Positions 25,999 through 35,700 of a DNA stretch of 64,000 nucleotides are shown in pieces. Position 1 is the first letter of the stretch. The number at the start of each line of letters is the position of its first letter. The translations under genes were made by a program, and so were the position numbers. The notes below the pieces were generated by a model. The model worked only from the letters and a program-made list of their open reading frames with translations. It searched no databases and was not told the DNA's origin. Origin of the DNA: Dinoroseobacter sp. (GTDB lineage: Bacteria > Pseudomonadota > Alphaproteobacteria > Rhodobacterales > Rhodobacteraceae); NCBI GenBank assembly GCA_017643385.1, contig JAEPNN010000004.1, forward strand, positions 124,001 through 188,000, read 5' to 3'.

Positions 25999-28749
25999 AT
26001 GCCCGAAGACGAGCGGTTGCGTGAGGCGCTCCTTGAGTTGCAGGTTCTGCGAGATCGAGAAGCGCGCACGCTAAAGGAAACCAAAGCACTATTGGAATGC
26101 CTCGAAGCATATACGTCAGCTTCGGATGCGCATGACGCTTTGGTAAGCGTTTTCCAATCGATGCAGAAAAGCGTTGGGGCCGATAGAACACTGCTAGTAA
26201 CCAAAAAAAGCACGCGAGACGTGGTCATCCTAGCCAGTGATCGGGATCAGGATATTGGCACGCAGATTTCACCACCTATCGACATCTTTATACGTGCACG
26301 CAACCTGTCAGACTTAAATCTATTAGGGCCCTGGCCCAGCGACTTAGACTTATCACGTTTCAGCGGGGCAATCATTGTTCCCGCAGGCGATAATATAGCG
26401 TTGATCACGCTGCGTAACGCACCTGGGAGTTTTCGAAACGACAATATGCACCTTGTGGAGCGCCTCGCAGGGCTGGCTGTTCAAGCGTTACAAAACTCCG
26501 AAATTGCATCGGAAAATGAATTACTAGCGGCAACGATTGCGGGCTCTTCCGCGGGCTTTGCAATTGCGGATGCGACGAAACCGGACCGGCCCTTAGTCTA
26601 TGTAAACGCCGCCTTCGAGAAGATTTCGGGGTATTCCGCCGATGATGTAATCGGAAATAACTGCCGTTTCCTAATGGAAGAAGCACCCGACCATCCTGAA
26701 CGGATCAGACTTCGTGAAGCTGTAAAAGAACGCACGTCCGGGACGTTTCTCCTGCGCAATCGTCGCAAATCGGGAGAACTTTTCTGGAATGAGCTGACGC
26801 TTTACCCCGTCATGTCATCAACCGGCGATCCGCAACATCTTGTTGCAACCCAAAGGGACGTGACTGAACGTGTTGAGGCCACAGCAGAACGCGACCGGCT
26901 TCAAGAACGGATGGTTCGTGCCCTATCCGAGACCGAAGATGCATTTCTCGTGCTTGAAAAGGACGGGCAGATCGCATTCGCAAACAAGGCGGTAAATCGT
27001 ATGTTTCCCGTTCCAGACATAGGCTGGCAAACCGGAACAACATTTAGCCAAAACTGGTCACGCTACATTGCAGAATCAGAAGATTTACCCGGGCAAATAA
27101 CCTCACTTCTCAGATCACCTCCACTTACGAAGCTTGTCGAATTACCTTCAGGTCATGAGATCGATTTGCCTGATGGCAAAAGTGTGCTTCTACGCGCGGG
27201 CAAATTGGATGAGGGAGGTCTTGTACTCTCAGCAACAGACGTGACTGCACTGAAATCCGCACGTCAACTCTTGTCACAACGTCTTGCCGCGATTGAGGCT
27301 GCTACTGACGGAATTGCAGTCACAGATGAAGAAGGCAGGCTCATATATCAAAACGCAGCAGCAGCAGCATTGATGGGCTTTGGCGCAGCGACTTCCGGCC
27401 TTGGTCAACGATGGCAGAGCCAATACATATACGCACGCAATCTCGATTTTGCTGACGCTTTTGAAGCCATTTTCGACCGTAGATCGGTTGAACCAACACA
27501 AGTTCATCAAATCTCTGGCTCACCAATATCCTCGGGCGGTTCTGTAATAATCATTCGCAACATCACGGAAGATATCGAGGCGGAAGCCCGTGAAAACGAA
27601 CTCATGCGCGAACTGGTGCGGCTGCAAAGACAAGAAGCAATTGCTCAGCTCACTGCAGGTGTAGCGCATGACTTTAACAACCTATTGGCGGCGATAAACG
27701 GATCTGCGACGCTTATCGGAATGAACAAAACGCTCCCGAATGATGTGCGTCCACATCTTAAACGGATTTCCGCGGCCGGTTCTCAATCCGCCAAATTGAT
27801 CTCTCGCTTGCTGGATATAGGTGCCGCATCAGATGCCGAGGGGGTGTTTGAGCTATCTTCAGTTCTGGCCGACCTACCTTCAATCCTACAAACTAATTTA
27901 CCACGACGTGTAAAATTCACGATTGAAACCACGGGCAGTGCCGTGCTGCTAAAGGGGGCACCGACAACACTGAGCCAGATCCTGATTAATCTGGCAATGA
28001 ATGCAGGCGACGCGATTGGTACGAAACCGGGCAGCATTCAATTAAACGTCCGAACCATTAAAGGGTCCGAAGCCTCAAATATTGCAATTGGCGAATTGGC
28101 TTCGCAAGCCCAGTACATATGTCTTTCAATGTGGGATACAGGCGATGGGATGGATCCAGAAACCGCCTCCAACATCTTTCGCCCATACTTCACTACGAAG
28201 GGGCGGGAGGGTACAGGCTTGGGTCTTGCAACCTCCGCCATGCAGGTACAATCCGTTGGCGGAGCGATTGGCTTGCAGACAGAAGTCGGCAAAGGGACAA
28301 CGTTAGAGGTATATTGGCCACTTCATCAGCAAGTTCCGCACACACAAGACACAGGCAACAACCGAGGTTCGAATCTCGCAGGTCAGACGATTATTGTCGT
28401 GGACGACGATCTTAGTGTAGCAGAAGTCACAGGCTCTTATCTCGAGGCATGCGGAGCCGAAGTTGCGGTCTGTGTAGACCCACGTGACGCGTTAGAGGCC
28501 ATAGAGGATGATCCAGCAAGTTGGAGCGCACTGATCACCGATTACGACATGCCAATTATGAATGGGGGCGAAATAGTCGAAAAAGCGCACATAATTGCCC
28601 CAGATTTGCCGATCTTTGTCGTTACTGCTCTGGCAAAGCGTCTGTCTGATCCTCGGATTATTGACGGGCAAGTGGCAGGGATCTATTCGAAACCGGTCGA
28701 GTTGGAGCGCCTCACTCAAGCGCTAGCCGCGAGTGTTATTTCGCAGTAG
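25999..28749 (+). CDS. LOV-PAS hybrid histidine kinase with receiver domain
   Basis: 916 residues, soluble. Order: coiled coil and GAF-like domain (about 1-175), LOV domain (about 185-295), two PAS-like domains (about 305-420 and 425-530), HisKA with His557 in AGVAHDFNNLL, HATPase_c (GDGMDP and GTGLGLA), and a receiver (about 785-916) with Asp848 in TDYDMP. The LOV motif reads IGNNCRFLM with the photoactive Cys222, plus YVNAAF, FWNEL and ATQRDV, so flavin chemistry should be intact; the usual Gln after RFL is Met. The partner is probably the FIST protein. ATG 25999 is used; a TTG at 25972 would overlap the FIST gene. Confidence 0.88.
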   Translation: MPEDERLREALLELQVLRDREARTLKETKALLECLEAYTSASDAHDALVSVFQSMQKSVGADRTLLVTKKSTRDVVILASDRDQDIGTQISPPIDIFIRARNLSDLNLLGPWPSDLDLSRFSGAIIVPAGDNIALITLRNAPGSFRNDNMHLVERLAGLAVQALQNSEIASENELLAATIAGSSAGFAIADATKPDRPLVYVNAAFEKISGYSADDVIGNNCRFLMEEAPDHPERIRLREAVKERTSGTFLLRNRRKSGELFWNELTLYPVMSSTGDPQHLVATQRDVTERVEATAERDRLQERMVRALSETEDAFLVLEKDGQIAFANKAVNRMFPVPDIGWQTGTTFSQNWSRYIAESEDLPGQITSLLRSPPLTKLVELPSGHEIDLPDGKSVLLRAGKLDEGGLVLSATDVTALKSARQLLSQRLAAIEAATDGIAVTDEEGRLIYQNAAAAALMGFGAATSGLGQRWQSQYIYARNLDFADAFEAIFDRRSVEPTQVHQISGSPISSGGSVIIIRNITEDIEAEARENELMRELVRLQRQEAIAQLTAGVAHDFNNLLAAINGSATLIGMNKTLPNDVRPHLKRISAAGSQSAKLISRLLDIGAASDAEGVFELSSVLADLPSILQTNLPRRVKFTIETTGSAVLLKGAPTTLSQILINLAMNAGDAIGTKPGSIQLNVRTIKGSEASNIAIGELASQAQYICLSMWDTGDGMDPETASNIFRPYFTTKGREGTGLGLATSAMQVQSVGGAIGLQTEVGKGTTLEVYWPLHQQVPHTQDTGNNRGSNLAGQTIIVVDDDLSVAEVTGSYLEACGAEVAVCVDPRDALEAIEDDPASWSALITDYDMPIMNGGEIVEKAHIIAPDLPIFVVTALAKRLSDPRIIDGQVAGIYSKPVELERLTQALAASVISQ

Positions 28750-28758
28750 GGTTAAGAC

Positions 28759-29373
28759 ATGAGATTACTTCTTGCTGACGATCATGATCTGGTTCTTGAG
28801 ACGCTGGGCACATTCCTAGCCACCCAAGACAATTTCGTGGTGGAAACCTGCGGCTCGCTTGGTGCCGCTTGTGAGAAGATCAAAAAAGAACGCTTTTATG
28901 ATCTGGTTCTATTAGATTATTCGATGCCCGGAATGAACGGGTTGGAAGGCCTGACAACTGCAATTTCGGCTTCAGACGGCCGCCCGGTAGCGATCATGTC
29001 AGGGACAGCGAACAAAGTGATTGCGCAAGAAGCTGTTGACCAAGGGGCCGTTGGGTTTCTGCCTAAAACGATGTCGGCAAAATCCCTTGTGAACGCGATC
29101 AAGTTCATGGCTATGGGTGAAACCTACGTGCCCTTGGATTTTATGAACGCTGAAGACGAAGCCCCAGAGCATCCAATGGCGAAAAAGCTCTCCGAGAGAG
29201 AGCTACAGGTTCTGGAGGGCTTGTGCAAAGGCCATTCCAACAAGGAAATTGCGCGTGAGTTGGACCTGCAAGAAGTGACCATCAAACTGCATGTTAAGAC
29301 GCTCTGTCGAAAACTGAGTGCGCGCAATCGCACGCAAGCTGCGATGATCGCAAAAGAAGCCGGCCTATTTTAG
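28759..29373 (+). CDS. NarL/FixJ-family response regulator
   Basis: 204 residues. Receiver domain at 1-120 with acidic pocket ADDHD, phosphoacceptor Asp in LLDYSMPGMNG (about residue 54) and Lys in GFLPKTM. The C-terminal LuxR-type helix-turn-helix (about 140-204) reads LSERELQVLEGLCKGHSNKEI and VTIKLHVKTLCRKL. It starts 9 nt after the hybrid kinase and is the likely output of that kinase through phosphotransfer. Target genes are not evident; no cyclic-di-GMP enzyme is in the window. Confidence 0.92.
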   Translation: MRLLLADDHDLVLETLGTFLATQDNFVVETCGSLGAACEKIKKERFYDLVLLDYSMPGMNGLEGLTTAISASDGRPVAIMSGTANKVIAQEAVDQGAVGFLPKTMSAKSLVNAIKFMAMGETYVPLDFMNAEDEAPEHPMAKKLSERELQVLEGLCKGHSNKEIARELDLQEVTIKLHVKTLCRKLSARNRTQAAMIAKEAGLF

Positions 29374-29611
29374 GGCCTCACCAGTTGCGTTGGTTGTGTT
29401 TACGATAGCGCATAGCGCAACGGGCCAACCGAATACCTGGATAGCGTTCGCGCCCATCACGGTGGCGGAAAAGTGCACGGGGTCAATGACCAGTATGATT
29501 TTCGCTTCAATCGTACCTTACTGGAAATCTCTGTTCATCTGGGGAATTCGGCTACTTCAGCTACGTCTTTCATCCCCTTGAGGGGTATAGCAAAGCACTT
29601 CAGTCACATCG

Positions 29612-30172
29612 CTAGCCTATGCCTGAAGACCCTTTTCTGTGGCGTACGGAGACAAATTGTCCCGTTGAACCCGGCAGACGTATGTTAACCGGATTGTGAA
29701 TTTCGGCCTCGATATCTTTGGTACTTCGAGTTGCAACAGTCTGGACGGTTTGGCTTCCACCCAAATCATCAGTACCAGTCTTGCAGGCCAGCCTAGGGAT
29801 ATTCAAACCCTGCACAGGATTGCAGGCATACGCTGAGTATGTGCAGCGTTTGGGCGCTTCAATTTGGATATCCCCAAAGTTAAGATCTACTTGGTAGCAG
29901 ATCGCGTTCCTGCTGAGGCAAAGATCACAATGGTCCGGGGCTTCGTGTAGAGTTTATAGCTGGCTTCTGAAAAACAGAGCCTGATCCAACACTCTGGGTC
30001 AACAATCCGACCAGCTATGGTTAAAAATAGGGTGTTATTCACGCCAGCAAAGCAATTTTGCTGGATCTACGTCGGCGCCGATCACCTCATGCCCTAGGGA
30101 CGACAGGCAAGCAGCTGATACGGCACCGACATAGCCATGCCCGACAACGCTAATCGCCAAATTTAGAGTCAA
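29612..30172 (-). pseudogene. Remnant of a UDP-glucose/GDP-mannose 6-dehydrogenase (algD-like)
   Basis: The 5' piece (30172 down to 30035) encodes the Rossmann N-terminus: [20 protein letters not shown] then [15 protein letters not shown], and ends in a stop. The 3' piece (29815 down to 29612) has GLNIPRLACKTGTDDLGGS and HNPVNIRLPGSTGQFV, which resemble the GLSFKxGTDDLRxS and FDPxVN segments at the C-terminal end of AlgD. The total span is about 560 bp against about 1.3 kb for the family, so the middle is deleted and the frame is broken. It lies directly downstream of an algA/manC-type gene, the usual partner of algD. Confidence 0.7.
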
Positions 30173-30377
30173 CAAAAGTTAGGGGCTTTGCAACGTTGAG
30201 CTCAAAGGCGGTAGTGTTATAGTCAAGCGTCAGAACAATTCCTTCCTGGAAAAAGTATCTGAGCTCTTTTTAACGGACTGAAAACAATATTTCTTTTGTA
30301 GGAAAGGATATATTTCAACGCAATGGTTTCTGTATCCTATCCTTCCGCATAGGGATGAGCCGCATTTGTTAAGAACA

Positions 30378-30416
30378 TAGAAAATGAGCCGCCGAACCAC
30401 AAAGGCTCGACGGCTC
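30378..30416 (-). terminator. Rho-independent terminator of the algA-type gene
   Basis: On the minus strand a 9-bp stem (GAGCCGTCG with CGGCGGCTC, one mismatch) and a 13-nt loop are followed at once by ATTTTCT. It lies 23 nt after the guanylyltransferase stop and separates that gene from the dehydrogenase remnant. Confidence 0.7.
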
Positions 30417-30438
30417 CGCTGCCATAACTTTTTAAAAA

Positions 30439-31869
30439 CTACGCTGCTTCAGCGCGCGCGTAGATATCCTCATACCGTACGATGTCATCTTCACCGAGAT
30501 ATGCACCAGACTGTACCTCAATCAAATGAAGTGGGACCTTCCCTGGGTTCTCGAGACGATGAACGGCGCCAAGCGGGATATAAATTGATTGATTTTCGGA
30601 AATCAGTTTCACGCTTTCGTCAACCGTAACTCTGGCGGATCCCTCCACGACAACCCAATGCTCTGCGCGGTGCACGTGGCTTTGCAAACTGAGCGCCGCA
30701 CCGGGCTTCACCATGATCCGCTTTACCTGAAAGCGCTTTCCCAAAGACAGCGTCTCATAATATCCCCATGGTCGGTGGCAGCGAGCGAAATCTTCGGCCT
30801 GTTTCTTTTTCTTGGCCTTGAGAGTACCCACAACCTCACGGATGCGTTCGCCCTCATCAAGATTTGCAATCAGCACGGCATCGCCAGTCGCAATTGCTGC
30901 AATACCATCAAGCCCTAGGCCGACGATTTCCATTTCGGGATCATCTGAGCGCAGAAGCGAACCCTTGCAATTAATGGCAGTAGCACCACCACTTATCGCA
31001 TTTCCGTCGGTGTCTTGTGCTGTATTCGTATGGATCGCACGCCAACTGCCCAGATCACTCCATCCACCATCGAAGGGTACAACGGTGAGCGCATCTGCCG
31101 CTCCTTCCATTACAGCGTAATCGATGGAAATATCTTCGGCTCGTGCAAAGGACGCGGCATCAAGGCGGAAGAAATCCAGGTCGCGCTGTCCCATACTGAC
31201 AGCACCACGCACCGGCATAACCAGCCGGGGAGCCAAGACTTCAAAGGCTTCGAGGATGGCTGAAACACGGAACATAAAGATTCCAGCGTTCCATAGATGT
31301 TTTCCGCCTTCCACCATGGCCTCTGCAGTTGCGGCGTCCGGTTTCTCGACAAATGCTCGCAGCGAAACCGGCTTCGGCTCATAGGATTTAGGGGATGACT
31401 TCAGCTCGAGGTAACCATACCCAGTTTCGGCGTGGGTCGGCTTTACACCGAAAGTCACCAACGCACCGGCCTTAGCGGCACTCCTTCCAGCGGTGACCGC
31501 AGCAAAGAAGGCTTTATGGTCTTCCATTAGGTGATCTGATGGGCAAACCAAGAGAATTGCATCTGGCGTTTGCTCATGCATCAAGGCAGCAGCAAGGATC
31601 GCTGGAGCGGTATTACGCGCTTCAGGCTCAATCACGATCTGCGCATCGTTTACACCTGCATTGGACAACTGCTCCGCGACCACAAAGCGGAAATCTGCGG
31701 CAGTCAAAACTGTCGGTGGAGCAAATCCTGCGCCGGACACGCGCGCGACTGTCTGCTGAAAGAGACTTTCTTTTCCGACAAGCTGAGTGAACTGCTTAGG
31801 GTAGCTCTTACGCGAAACCGGCCAAAGACGAGTGCCGGAACCGCCAGCAAGGATAACGGGTGTGATCAT
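30439..31869 (-). CDS. Mannose-1-phosphate guanylyltransferase / mannose-6-phosphate isomerase (type II)
   Basis: 476 residues, the usual length for the bifunctional AlgA/ManC/CpsB family. The N-terminal nucleotidyltransferase has GGSGTRLWPVSRKSYPKQF and the FVEKPD motif near residue 155. The C-terminal cupin (about 360-470) carries the isomerase site, RPWGYYETL and QSHVHRAEHWVVVEG. It converts mannose-6-phosphate to mannose-1-phosphate precursor and on to GDP-mannose for polysaccharide. It has its own terminator and is separated by about 460 bp from the rest of the exopolysaccharide genes. Confidence 0.93.
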   Translation of the reverse strand: MITPVILAGGSGTRLWPVSRKSYPKQFTQLVGKESLFQQTVARVSGAGFAPPTVLTAADFRFVVAEQLSNAGVNDAQIVIEPEARNTAPAILAAALMHEQTPDAILLVCPSDHLMEDHKAFFAAVTAGRSAAKAGALVTFGVKPTHAETGYGYLELKSSPKSYEPKPVSLRAFVEKPDAATAEAMVEGGKHLWNAGIFMFRVSAILEAFEVLAPRLVMPVRGAVSMGQRDLDFFRLDAASFARAEDISIDYAVMEGAADALTVVPFDGGWSDLGSWRAIHTNTAQDTDGNAISGGATAINCKGSLLRSDDPEMEIVGLGLDGIAAIATGDAVLIANLDEGERIREVVGTLKAKKKKQAEDFARCHRPWGYYETLSLGKRFQVKRIMVKPGAALSLQSHVHRAEHWVVVEGSARVTVDESVKLISENQSIYIPLGAVHRLENPGKVPLHLIEVQSGAYLGEDDIVRYEDIYARAEAA

Positions 31870-32332
31870 CTGTCAAAGTCCAATTCTGTCTTACTTCGCA
31901 CCTACGTTTGATGTAACGCGATGAAAACAAGCGTGTCTTGGCCTCGGAAGCGCATGGCCGGCGCCCAAATGGTGGAGGCCCTAGACTAAAGGATAGAGGT
32001 CGGGACTATAGGGCGGGAAACAGATTGACACAGGTTGTAACCGGCTGCGCGAAACCAGTCATGGCGGCAATCTCCTACACCCTTGCCCCACTAAAACGAT
32101 CCGACACCGAAACCCATGGCTCGTATCAGAAGGCGGATCGCCTCAGTTTGACCATTGATGTTTGAGACGATGTAGAGCCATGTCTATCTATACGGAACTT
32201 TTGGAGACCGGTTTAGACGCTAGTTAGCAGGGTGCCTAGATCAACCATTCCGCTATAAGAGTTAGGCAACGGCTGAGCACCAACCGCGAAAAGCTGAACC
32301 CAGCAGCAAAAGACGAGCGGGTCGCACCGCGT
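31870..32332. other. Intergenic region, nothing recognised
   Basis: This 463-bp gap lies between the guanylyltransferase start and the diacylglycerol kinase stop, both on the minus strand. No frame with domain features, strong hairpin or repeat was found. It should hold the promoter of the guanylyltransferase gene. Confidence 0.4.
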
Positions 32333-32707
32333 CTAACTCACCAAAACGACTACCCACACCGAGACCCACAAAATTGCAGAAGAAAACACCGCTGCACTTG
32401 CGACGTCTTTTGCTTTCTTTGCGAGCGGATGATGATCGGTGGAGACATAGTCAACGCAGGCTTCAATCGCCGTGTTCAAAAGCTCTACGATTATTACAAG
32501 CCCACCAAGGACAACGAGCAAAGCGGTCCAAATTGGATCAAGTCCGAGAAGCATACATCCCGCCAAACTCGCGACGTTTGCTGCGACCCATTGACGAAGG
32601 CTTTTCTCTTCCATCCAACTCACTTGCAGACCACATAAGGACCACCGCGTGGTGTTCACCAGGCGCGCGATGTCTTTGTTCGTCTGCCGCAAAACAGACC
32701 GTATCAT
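32333..32707 (-). CDS. dgkA: Diacylglycerol kinase (DgkA type)
   Basis: 124 residues with three membrane helices. The active-site segment NTAIEACVDYVSTDHHPLAK followed by KAKDVASAAV is the DgkA signature and includes the essential Glu and Asp residues. It phosphorylates diacylglycerol to phosphatidic acid in the inner membrane. Its start overlaps the stop of the phosphoglycerol transferase gene by 4 nt. That fits a role in recycling the diacylglycerol released when phosphatidylglycerol is used as a donor. Confidence 0.92.
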   Translation of the reverse strand: MIRSVLRQTNKDIARLVNTTRWSLCGLQVSWMEEKSLRQWVAANVASLAGCMLLGLDPIWTALLVVLGGLVIIVELLNTAIEACVDYVSTDHHPLAKKAKDVASAAVFSSAILWVSVWVVVLVS

Positions 32708-35700
32708 CCAGTACCCCCTTCAATGCAGCTATCAATCGTTGGCGCAAGACCACGTAATTCGTCCTCGGAAATGTCATCGGTGTAGAGCCCAAATGCCCCC
32801 ATGGCTTTCAGACACCCTGCCAAAATCGGATCATTGACGGTGTGCACAAACGCCGGGGTGGAAGACTCCAGCGCAATTAAGTTCAGCAATCCATTCCGCG
32901 CACGATCAACTGGCATCGCTAAAGCGGTTGGACGCCAAGTGAGTACATCGTTCAAAATTTTCTGATCGTTGCCAGCGTAGCGATAGATCGTGAAAATAAC
33001 ATCTTCGAAACCAAGTTCGCGAAGAACTTTGATTTCATCAGGCGTATAGGCTTGAGGAATAAACTGACCCCTGATGTCTGGATGTCGCGCGGCAATCAGT
33101 TCATGCGCCTTAAGGGAATTAGACTTGGCATCCGTCACCACACGAACATCAGGATTTGCACGCATCCAGCCAGCCAGCCCATCCAAATCACAGTTTCGAG
33201 GCAAATCCGGGTTCAAAGCCAACAAAGCGTGAAACTCCGTCAGCGATACCGGCGCATCAGTACTTTTTGCGAAACGCGATTGAAAACTCTCATTCCAATC
33301 ATGCAAACACACAAGCTCTCCGTCTGAAGTCCAGTTGAGATCCAGCTCAAAGAGATCAAAGCGCAACCGATTGGCCTGAAGGGTATTGAAGGAATTGGTG
33401 ATTGCAGCCCCTTCAAGGCGACCGCCGCCATGGCCAATTGAAACTGGCAAGTCGATCCTTGCTTCTGCTTCTAGCCGGAGGTCATTTAAAACGAGTGCCG
33501 TTAGCCTACGGTCTTCGGCTCGGTTTTGTGCAGCTGGACAAGAAGCTTCGCTACCAACTGAGTGGAGGTAAAACTCCAACGGTGTCTCGCGCGGGAAATC
33601 CGATACGTCGACCCGTAGATCAACTAAGGCGCCCGCCTCGCGGATAGCCAGTAGTCGTTCCCCGAGCGTGATGGCGACTTTAGTGTTCTTGATGTATGGA
33701 GAACCAACTGAAGCGATCAGATACATGCTGTTCAGATCAGCCGGTAAGGTCAGAGTGAATGACGCAGATGTATCTGCCATCCCGCGGCCGTCTTGTTCGC
33801 TGGGCCACCAGCGCCCGGAGTAGCCTACGAAATCAGTTCTGGTCTCATGTAGGAGACTTAAGCCAAGTGGCGCAGGGGATGCAGAGGTATCAAGCTTTTC
33901 AGAAAAATCTGGGCTAATACATTCACCAAGCTGTCGTGTGGTAACCTCGCTTGCGTCTTCAATTAACTCCGAGGCAATAGCGGCCGGAGCAACCCAAAGC
34001 GCTTCTTCGGGAACGTCCAAGCGCAATGACTTCAGCATCAACGCGAGAGCGCGCGTGTCCGCAGACGATCCGTTCATCGACGGGCAAGACGCTATTTTTG
34101 AATTGAGAAGAATCTCAACATCTAATTCGACGCCTCGCGGCAAATCATTTATGGGCAGCTGGAAGAAACCACTCTGTTCTATTTGCATCGCGGTAAGTTC
34201 TTCACCGTCGTGACGTATAGTCACCACGCCGCTTTCGTCAGCCGCGAACGCTGCGTTGAAGGTAAGTGTCCCTATTCCAGACCTGATTTCCGGCAGCTTG
34301 ATTTTGAACGCAGTTTGCGGCGTAGCGGACCAACGGCCTGCATTTTCAGTACCCCACCAGCTTCCCCAAAAGCCCACAAAGTCGTTGAGTTCATGACCCG
34401 AGACTTGCACGCCAATCGGAAGTACGCCGAATTCGGCGCTGTCAACTTGCGCCATTTGCACTTCAGGGCTGATGCAACCGTCAGACACGAACGGTTGATT
34501 AACCGAGACTTCGACAGTCTCTGGCCTTGGCGTAGTCCTTGGCATTGGAAGTGGCGTTTGCTTTGCCACCAGCGTTGGCGTTGGCGTTAGCGTTGGCGTT
34601 GGCGTTGGCGTTGGCGTTGGCGTTGGCGTTGGCGTTGGCGTTGGCGTTGGCGTTGGCGTTGGAACGATAACCTGACTATGCGACGCAACTTGAATATCAG
34701 TCAGGTTTGCACTTGGCCTTAAGCGCGTATCAGCCTGCGGGTCGAGTAACACAGCGATCTTTCCAAACTCTCGGTTTGGAAATTCCCAGACCTGTCCATC
34801 AGCACTGATAACAGCGACATAAGCTTCGCGCATTGAAGACGACAAAAGACCTTCCAGCGGAAGCCCAGACAGTACAGGGGCAATCTTGCGGCTGTCTTCG
34901 CCACAAAAGGCTGTGTCATGGACAACGACGGCATGGGCGATAGTCCCATTGGGACGTGTTGACAGCAAGTCGCGCCAGGGACGTATGGAACTCGCGTCGA
35001 ATGCGGGCGAACAGGTATCAAGCCTATCTAAAACTTCGACACTTCTATCTTCGGCAATACGAAGCAAGTTCACACCACGTCTCAGAATCGTATCCTCGCC
35101 ATAAGCAAGATTTTCCGTGGTTTGTTTTCGCGAGAACGATGCACCACTTCCAAATCTGGCAGAGCGTAGCAATAAGCCATACGGTTGATCGTTTTGCATC
35201 TGAACGAAAAGTCGTATTGGAAGTTCACCACGCGCTTCACCGACTTTGCGCAAAGCGGCATCCTCAAATTCTGCCTGACCAATTTCAGCAGGCGCTTCCA
35301 GCAACTTAAGCGTCTCAGGTTCCGAGAAGAAGCCAGACTGCGCGAGCGCGAGCACATCCAACGTTTCGCCACGTCGGCCATGGGCCAAACATTGGTCTGC
35401 TGCCGGTTCTGGCGAATTGGCCATGCGCAAATGTGTGAGGGCCGCGCATTCATCAAACCAAAAAAATCTTTTTCCGACAGGCAGCTCAATAACCGCCTCG
35501 GTCAAAGTTTGCTCGGCGCGCATGTCTCCCAAAGTCGCCTGATCGATAGCCGCCTCTTCGTCAAAGGTTAAAAGTGCTGGCAGTTTGTAGTCGCTTTTGC
35601 CGAACTGAACCGCGCCCAGTTCAATGTTGACATAGAGCCCGTCCTCCAGATCCGGATAGTCCCACAGTCGATCGTAGACACTTTGGAACCCCATGACATA

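Larger units (their letters stand above)
29374..30438. other. Degenerate region with gene fragments
   Basis: About 1.06 kb with no intact gene. Minus strand: two pieces of a nucleotide-sugar dehydrogenase (listed separately). Plus strand, about 29470-29610: a frame reading YDFRFNRTLLEISVHLG that, after one frameshift, continues GYFSYVFHPLEGYSKALQSH, which looks like a decayed protein of unknown identity. A terminator for the algA-type gene lies at 30386. Confidence 0.6.

Noticed and set aside
34568-34662. Repeat array as a possible CRISPR
   Set aside because: The unit is 6 bp, in frame, without spacers, and encodes a Thr-Pro linker.
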